A stretch of 7,916 nt of DNA from a bacterium. Its GTDB lineage: Bacteria > Patescibacteriota > Saccharimonadia > Saccharimonadales > Saccharimonadaceae. Every line of letters starts with the position of its first letter. Within the stretch, counting starts at the first letter, position 1. Of this stretch, positions 4,346 through 7,916 are shown in pieces. The position numbers and the translations under genes are program-made. The notes under the pieces are model-generated. The model was not told the origin of the DNA. It searched no databases and was given only the letters and a program-made list of their open reading frames with translations. The DNA is taken from assembly GCA_004561445.1 (NCBI GenBank), contig SFVX01000005.1, positions 1 to 7,916 on the forward strand, given 5' to 3'.

Positions 4346-5290
4346 CTTTTTCCTACTTTCTTTAAATTTACGATAGGCTCGAGTATATTCATAAGACGGA
4401 GCAAAGATATGCTCAATGGCGTTTGCTAACTTAGGCTCATATTTGTGTAAGATTTTCAGTTCTTCTTCAAATCTGCTATTAAAGGGACAACCCGCACAAC
4501 CTGTGCGTTTAAACCCATACACAGTATAAGCGTCGCTATGAACTATATTGTATGTTTGCTCAAAAGCCGATCTATCTTCGTCAGTCCACCAAAAACAAGG
4601 ATAATATTTATCGGCTTTACCCTTACCGGAATTAAAGCATTGCGATATACTCGCTCTAACGCCGCCTTCAGCTCGTCGTATTCCAAGACAAACAAGGTCG
4701 GCTTTTAATTCCTTTTCCATATCGGCGGATGGCTTCTTTTTCGCGTAATAGCAGCATTTATCGGAGATTGGAAAATCAGGTGGGTTTTCGCTTATATAAT
4801 CCCGCATAACTTTTGATACTGAGAATCTTCCTTTTGTACTGCACCACCACGATAATGCTCCCTGACAATTAGGATATTTGTCTGCTAATTCTTCTATTGT
4901 TCCTTTATCCCAATTAAAATCATGATGTTGAAATCTGCTTATTCTATCGCTAAATTCTTTTGAGAAAAACGGATATCCCACTTTTGCTATTGCCGCAGGA
5001 ACTGTAACCTTTGCTCTACGTTTTAAAATCTCGATACCATACTTATCTTCGAGATAATTTAGCTGTCGTTTAGTTGCGTCCAACTCAACTCCCGTGTCGT
5101 ACCACACATACGTTATTTTATGTTCTTCGTCTTTAGGGCTAAGATTCTGCACAATATCAATCATGCAGTCGCTATCTGCCCCTCCCGAGACGGAGACGAG
5201 AATGTTGTGGTGAGACGCTAAAACACTTTTCGCCTTAACAAGACCGTCGAAAATAGTTGCCGTTGGAGCTTTATTTATGTATTCAGTCAT
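4334..5290 (-). CDS. Phage PAPS-reductase-like PP-loop protein (318 aa)
   Basis: This belongs to the adenine-nucleotide alpha-hydrolase (PP-loop) superfamily, in the phage phosphoadenosine-phosphosulfate-reductase-like branch related to DndC. The PP-loop SVSGGADSD (33-41), which binds ATP or PAPS phosphates, is intact. A second conserved region is LGIRRAEGGVR (202-212). Cysteines at W149-C150-S, K178-C179-C180 and C265-AG-C268-PF could hold an iron-sulfur cluster, as in DndC-like proteins. Possible roles are sulfate or sulfur activation, or thio-modification of nucleic acid; no dndD/E or modification partner is in the window, so this is unproven. ATG at 5290 has an AAAGG ribosome binding site 6 nt upstream inside the preceding gene. 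It overlaps both neighbours by 8 nt, and the same 16-nt sequence marks both junctions, suggesting a cassette-like gene. Confidence 0.92.
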   Translation of the reverse strand: MTEYINKAPTATIFDGLVKAKSVLASHHNILVSVSGGADSDCMIDIVQNLSPKDEEHKITYVWYDTGVELDATKRQLNYLEDKYGIEILKRRAKVTVPAAIAKVGYPFFSKEFSDRISRFQHHDFNWDKGTIEELADKYPNCQGALSWWCSTKGRFSVSKVMRDYISENPPDFPISDKCCYYAKKKPSADMEKELKADLVCLGIRRAEGGVRASISQCFNSGKGKADKYYPCFWWTDEDRSAFEQTYNIVHSDAYTVYGFKRTGCAGCPFNSRFEEELKILHKYEPKLANAIEHIFAPSYEYTRAYRKFKESRKKKHD

Positions 5291-5294
5291 GTTT
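5279..5294 (-). repeat. Direct repeat at the upstream junction of the PAPS-reductase-like gene
   Basis: On the minus strand this reads AAACATGACTGAATAC. It contains the stop of the 43-aa zinc-ribbon gene and the start of the PP-loop gene in an 8-nt overlap. The partner copy is at 4330-4345, offset by 949 bp. Confidence 0.7.
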
Positions 5295-5414
5295 TACCTT
5301 TCCGCATTTCTCACATACATAACCGTATCCGGCTTTGTGTGTCATTTGCTGCCCACAACAGCGTGTTTTTCTTTTATTTTGCGTTTTACGTTTCAGTTTT
5401 CTCGCGAAACTCAT
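5283..5414 (-). CDS. Very small zinc-ribbon protein (43 aa)
   Basis: A 43-residue frame opens with a strongly basic stretch (SFARKLKRKTQNKRKTR), then C19-C20, a GYGYV turn and C34-x2-C37 (CEKCGK), ending KVKHD. Two Cys pairs about 14 residues apart make a minimal zinc ribbon; the basic N terminus suggests nucleic-acid binding. Similar tiny ribbons recur in clostridial phage early regions as I recall. AAGGAGG lies 4 nt before the ATG, which overlaps the stop of the FlbD-like gene by 4 nt (ATGA). It overlaps the PP-loop gene by 8 nt. Its short length makes it easy to miss, but signals and motif are both good. Confidence 0.85.
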   Translation of the reverse strand: MSFARKLKRKTQNKRKTRCCGQQMTHKAGYGYVCEKCGKVKHD

Positions 5415-5632
5415 GTTTCCTCCTTGTATATATACTCGACCGCCGCAATCAGCCGCTTTACTTCTTCGTAGGTCTCCGATACTCTGATGTGGTCGTATGT
5501 ACCAAAATATATAACGGTGGGAGCTTTGTTATCTATCATTACTTGTCCTATGGAGCCTACGTTGACTAACACGGGAGTGTTGCGCTTGTTTTCGTCCATA
5601 TCCCACAGGTGCAGTTCGATAAAGTTATTCAT
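5411..5632 (-). CDS. FlbD-like small phage protein (73 aa)
   Basis: The sequence follows the layout of FlbD-family proteins: an N-terminal strand (NNFIELHLWD), then PVLVNVGSIGQVM (20-32), a central PTVIYFG (38-44) and a closing RVSETYEEVKRLIAA (50-64). The V-N-V-x-x-I and V-S-E-T/S-Y-E-E-V signatures are clear. FlbD-like proteins were named in flagellar operons, but many phages carry them and their role there is unknown. The ATG at 5632 overlaps the previous gene by 8 nt. Its AAGGAG ribosome binding site lies in the final codons of that gene. It ends in an ATGA overlap with the small zinc ribbon. Confidence 0.85.
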   Translation of the reverse strand: MNNFIELHLWDMDENKRNTPVLVNVGSIGQVMIDNKAPTVIYFGTYDHIRVSETYEEVKRLIAAVEYIYKEET

Positions 5633-6356
5633 TGTTTTTCTCCTTGTTGTTAAGCCATTCGCAGTATTTTTCGCAATCTTCTTTGCTCTCGAATACCGTT
5701 ACACAATAATTATAACTATCTATTTTTTCGGGTTTAAAATCGCTACTGCGCACTACATAACAGCGCACATAATCGCTGTAACTTTCGCTGTCGCCTTGTA
5801 CTTTGTCGTAGTAAAACTGCACTGTTTCAGGCGATTTGTTGGCGTAAATACGAGCAAGCCGCACCTCAGCAGGGTAATATATCACTTTTCTGCGGCGGCA
5901 TTTGCACTGCTCACGGTATTTCGTGCCTTGCGGAGAGTAAAATGTGATATATCCGTCCTCATCGCACTTGTTGCATTTTTCTTTGGGTTCGTCGTATCGC
6001 CATGCCGCTCTCCATCCTACCGCACAGCATTCAGCAAGTATTTCCTGCGCTTTCTTGTCGCGGTACTTGCGTTCAATATCCGCTTCGGCTTTTGCCATCT
6101 TCGCGATTTCGTCATGGTACTTGCGCTCGATTTCGCTCTTGCGTGCTTTGTAGTCTTTTAGCTCGTCGAGTTCCTTTTGAAGCTTTTCTATAAGTTCCTT
6201 GATTTCGCGCTTGACATCCGCTCTAAGCGCAGTTTTAAATTCCTCTATCTGTTCATCAAATTCGGGCGTATCGTCCCAAAAATCTACAAAATCTCCTAAA
6301 TGCTCATCTTCAAGGCCATTTTCATCTTCAAAGTATTCTTCTTCGTAGTTATTCAT
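5625..6356 (-). CDS. Coiled-coil zinc-ribbon phage protein (243 aa)
   Basis: The domain order is a very acidic N terminus (1-40, EEEYFEDENG and similar), a long charged coiled coil (about 41-108), a zinc ribbon with C128-x2-C131 and C151-x-C153 resembling half a DnaJ-type knuckle, and a C-terminal alpha/beta region (158-235) ending EDCEKYCEWLNNKEK. The coiled coil contains a short internal repeat, IERKYHDE (76-83) and IERKYRDK (94-101), which is also visible in the DNA. The C-terminal part resembles hypothetical proteins of clostridial phages. I placed the start at ATG 6356: it makes the ATGA overlap with the previous stop and has AAAGGAG 9 nt upstream. The frame is open further upstream (to 6575), but that segment is arginine-rich antiphase reading of the preceding gene. 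Function is unknown; a scaffold or nucleic-acid-binding role is possible. Confidence 0.83.
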   Translation of the reverse strand: MNNYEEEYFEDENGLEDEHLGDFVDFWDDTPEFDEQIEEFKTALRADVKREIKELIEKLQKELDELKDYKARKSEIERKYHDEIAKMAKAEADIERKYRDKKAQEILAECCAVGWRAAWRYDEPKEKCNKCDEDGYITFYSPQGTKYREQCKCRRRKVIYYPAEVRLARIYANKSPETVQFYYDKVQGDSESYSDYVRCYVVRSSDFKPEKIDSYNYCVTVFESKEDCEKYCEWLNNKEKNNE

Positions 6357-6649
6357 CCTTTTCTGCTCCTTTCTGCTTCTATACCTTGTTCCATTCCGCA
6401 AGCGTAACCGTTGTTGTATGCATTGCGCACGTCTTCTTCGGTATATGTCAATCCTGCTTCGTAAAGCAGTCGCGCATACTTTAGCGCGGTACACTCCATC
6501 ATGCGCATATACTTTTTCGGTCTGTCCGGACAGCTTGCGCAATGCAATTCTCGGCATTCTTCCCACGCTTTGCACATGATATCCATCATCATTTCTTGTT
6601 TGCGCGGAATCTCTATATCTTTGAGATCTTCGTAATCTCTCATCGACAT
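6353..6649 (-). CDS. Phage hypothetical protein with cysteine cluster (98 aa)
   Basis: The product contains C26, C32, C37-x2-C40 and C53 around WEECRELHCASC (29-40) and KYMRMMECTALKYARLLYEAG (46-66). This layout, an acidic helix, a Cys cluster, then an A-x-x-LY-x-AG segment, recurs in clostridial phage proteins as I recall. A zinc site is likely. The C-terminal third has a second helix (EEDVRNAYNNGYACGMEQGIE). A GGAGG site lies 9 nt before the ATG at 6649; a second ATG two codons later would shorten it slightly. It follows the upstream gene by 15 nt, one of the few true gaps in the operon, and overlaps the coiled-coil gene by 4 nt. Confidence 0.8.
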   Translation of the reverse strand: MSMRDYEDLKDIEIPRKQEMMMDIMCKAWEECRELHCASCPDRPKKYMRMMECTALKYARLLYEAGLTYTEEDVRNAYNNGYACGMEQGIEAERSRKG

Positions 6650-6664
6650 TTCATTCGTCCTCCG

Positions 6665-7258
6665 TCATTCCACTATCGGAAGAAACCATATTGATTTTTC
6701 CACTTCCTCCAATGTGTATCTAAAATTTATGACGTTCCCGTAATCGTCTTTGCAATTTCCATTTACAAATTCATACACACGTCCTTTTGTGTACTTAGGG
6801 ATATACGTTAAATCCATCAAACACACTACTTTTCCGTTGAATAGCTCTTCTTTCTTCTCATCCTCGCCGAAAATCTTCTTCGTAACAGCTTCAACGGCGG
6901 CTTTCTCGCTGTATTCGTCTTTGCTGTAACGCGTCACGGTTGCTTCTTTCGCTACGTCCTTGCCGTGTATCAGCTTTGCCGTAGTGGTGTCGCCGGATGA
7001 TGTGATAATCAACTTAAATTCGGGTTCTGCGGTTTTTATGAGTTCGATATCTCTTTCTGCTACCCACCAGCCGCAGCCGTATTTGGTTCTCCCTTCACAG
7101 TTGTGGTGCGATATTGGGCGGTCAAGTTCTATTGCTATATCTAGTTTTTCTTTATCCGCGTCTTTGCCAAAGCATTTAATGACACCCGTCGTGCCACGTG
7201 GAACCGCATACCTGTCTACTACCAACTTAACTCTATCTCCAACTTTAAACTTTGCCAT
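6665..7258 (-). CDS. Three-module phage protein with SH3/KOW-like ends (197 aa)
   Basis: Three parts can be seen. Residues 1-75 form a small SH3-like beta barrel typical of KOW-type or ATP-dependent-binding domains (FKVGDRVKLV, GTTGVIKCFG, WWVAERDIELI). Residues 79-130 form a module (FKLIITSSGDTTTAKLIHGK, then VAKEATVTRYSKDEYS) found in other clostridial phage proteins as I recall. Residues 137-190 form a second barrel-like module (LFNGKVVCL, YTKGRVYEFVNG, DDYGN). Each part occurs separately in phages, so this looks like a fusion. Its role is unknown; SH3-like barrels bind nucleic acid or protein. The ATG at 7258 shares one base with the preceding stop (TAATG). Confidence 0.78.
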   Translation of the reverse strand: MAKFKVGDRVKLVVDRYAVPRGTTGVIKCFGKDADKEKLDIAIELDRPISHHNCEGRTKYGCGWWVAERDIELIKTAEPEFKLIITSSGDTTTAKLIHGKDVAKEATVTRYSKDEYSEKAAVEAVTKKIFGEDEKKEELFNGKVVCLMDLTYIPKYTKGRVYEFVNGNCKDDYGNVINFRYTLEEVEKSIWFLPIVE

Positions 7259-7821
7259 TACTGTTCTCCTTTCAATTTTGCAAGTTTTTCCTCAAGTTCT
7301 CGCACTCTGTATTCTTTTATGCATTCTTCAAACTCTGTCTTTGTTGACGTGTAGATTTCGTCAAAGTCTTTGTAAAGTTCATATCCGTTCTGCACAGAGA
7401 AGATGTATTCCTTGTTTAAGCGGTCGTAGTCATATGGATGGTATGCGAGTATCGTGTCATTGAATCTTTCCCAAACGTCATTTGTTTTGTCACCGTACAG
7501 CAAGTGTGAATCGTAGCTGCCGCAGAAGTTAAGTCTGCCGCATCCGCCATTGTCGACGCGCATATGCCACACGCTGTCGCTCGGCTCGTAATGCGTTTCC
7601 GAGTTGGTAAGTAGCGGTTTTTTTAGAATTTTGAAGCCGAAGCCGTGACCGCCGTTTAAAAAGTAACCGTGACTGTAAGAGTAAAATTCTTTAAGGGGTA
7701 TATCATACATCTCGCTGATTTCAAATATATCAGCTAATTCCTCGATTCTCCATCGGGGATATTTGCTTTTGAGGTACTTTATATTTTTAAGCGTTTCTCT
7801 CGCAAGTTCTAAGTCTTCCAT
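7258..7821 (-). CDS. Hypothetical phage protein (187 aa)
   Basis: I do not recognise a family. The N terminus (1-40) is helical (LARETLKNIKYLKSKYP, then IEELADIFEIS) and may form a helix-turn-helix-like bundle. Residues 45-105 are rich in Gly, His and aromatics (YSYSHGYFLNGGHGFGF, then VDNGGCGRLNFCGSYDSH), suggesting a beta-rich core. The C-terminal 30 residues form a charged helix or coiled coil (ECIKEYRVRELEEKLAKLKG). AAAGGAAG lies 5 nt upstream of the ATG at 7821, so I use that start, although the frame stays open to the window edge. It is translationally coupled to the next gene by a one-base overlap. Confidence 0.75.
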   Translation of the reverse strand: MEDLELARETLKNIKYLKSKYPRWRIEELADIFEISEMYDIPLKEFYSYSHGYFLNGGHGFGFKILKKPLLTNSETHYEPSDSVWHMRVDNGGCGRLNFCGSYDSHLLYGDKTNDVWERFNDTILAYHPYDYDRLNKEYIFSVQNGYELYKDFDEIYTSTKTEFEECIKEYRVRELEEKLAKLKGEQ

Positions 7822-7916
7822 ATTATCTTCCTTTCTGCCGGATTCCGCCGGCGCGGTATTTTTGCTATTCCGTTTCGGGTCCCGTCGTAGCGATTCGGTG
7901 CCATTCCGTTGCCGTT
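7822..7916 (-). other. Unresolved right edge: likely 3' end of an upstream leftward gene
   Basis: The region is richer in G and C than its neighbours. On the minus strand one frame ends at TAG (7865-7867) with a 16-residue tail (EWHRIATTGPETE), leaving a 43-nt gap before the next gene. A second frame stays open and would end at TAG 7809-7811, overlapping the next gene by 13 nt, with a basic tail (IPRRRNPAERKIIW). The third frame is open into the gene at 7258-7821. I cannot decide which is real from this fragment. No promoter is evident here. Confidence 0.35.

Noticed and set aside
5487..6161. 224-aa hydrophobic plus-strand open frame that looks like a membrane protein
   Set aside because: It lies wholly antisense to the coiled-coil zinc-ribbon and FlbD-like genes. 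The Phe/Val/Ala richness arises from reverse reading of Lys/Glu-rich coding sequence.
6357..6575. 73-residue N-terminal extension of the coiled-coil protein
   Set aside because: It is arginine-rich out-of-phase reading of the preceding gene. The ATG at 6356 has a good ribosome binding site and an ATGA overlap.
6960..7463. 167-aa plus-strand open frame
   Set aside because: It is antisense across two well-supported minus-strand genes and has no ribosome binding site or family.
7837..7852. GCCGG/CCGGC hairpin near the right edge
   Set aside because: It has only 5 bp and no T run on either strand, so it is not a credible terminator. It could still affect initiation of the gene at 7821.
7842..7908. 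Recurring ATTCCG/ATTCGG word at the right edge
   Set aside because: Copies are short and unevenly spaced (25, 26 and 10 nt), at the edge of the window. It is too little to call a repeat array or origin.
1..7916. CRISPR array, tRNA, rRNA, insertion sequence or attachment site
   Set aside because: No regularly spaced repeats, cloverleaf-like segment, transposase or integrase was seen.

Overview
This window looks like the early/accessory-gene region of a temperate phage or prophage of a low-to-medium GC Bacillota host, most likely a gut-type clostridium. The evidence is the gene content: a RusA-type resolvase, a phage single-stranded DNA-binding protein (SSB), a phage PAPS-reductase-like PP-loop enzyme, a DUF6378-like protein, an FlbD-like protein and many small cysteine-rich proteins. 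Strong AGGAGG-type ribosome binding sites, tight overlapping gene packing and a consensus TTTACA-17-TGnTATAAT promoter agree with this. No structural, lysis, integrase, repressor or polymerase gene is in view. TAA, TGA and TAG all end genes, so the standard code applies.

Layout. Positions 1-394 carry two very small plus-strand genes. The second (230-394) is a compact unit with its own promoter, ribosome binding site and terminator. A bidirectional terminator (395-431) separates it from everything else. From 430 to the right edge, all genes are on the minus strand and form one long leftward operon of about 20 genes, with almost no intergenic DNA. Neighbours overlap by 1, 4, 8, 14, 16 or 31 nt or are separated by at most about 16 nt (43 nt or less at the right edge). 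In transcription order (right to left): a hypothetical protein (7258-7821), a three-module SH3/KOW-like protein (6665-7258), a Cys-motif protein (6353-6649), a coiled-coil zinc-ribbon protein (5625-6356), an FlbD-like protein (5411-5632), a 43-aa zinc ribbon (5283-5414), a PAPS-reductase-like enzyme (4334-5290), a run of eight small proteins, many cysteine-rich (1933-4341), RusA (1569-1940), a DUF6378-like protein (1224-1562), a two-helix membrane peptide (1055-1237), SSB (580-1038) and a 45-aa basic protein (430-567). No leftward promoter is seen inside the window, so it probably lies to the right of 7916.

Function. SSB and RusA are the clear DNA-metabolism components, coating ssDNA and resolving branched DNA during phage replication or recombination. 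The PP-loop enzyme may act in sulfur or nucleotide chemistry, but its substrate in phages is unknown. Most other products are recurrent phage accessory proteins without known function.

The most notable observations are: (1) the SSB gene is intact but has ATC exactly where the start ATG should be; (2) the PAPS-reductase-like gene is bracketed by a 15/16-nt direct repeat lying exactly on its start and stop junctions, as if it were an exchangeable single-gene cassette; (3) the autonomous 54-aa plus-strand gene has a possible LexA-like operator inside its promoter spacer.
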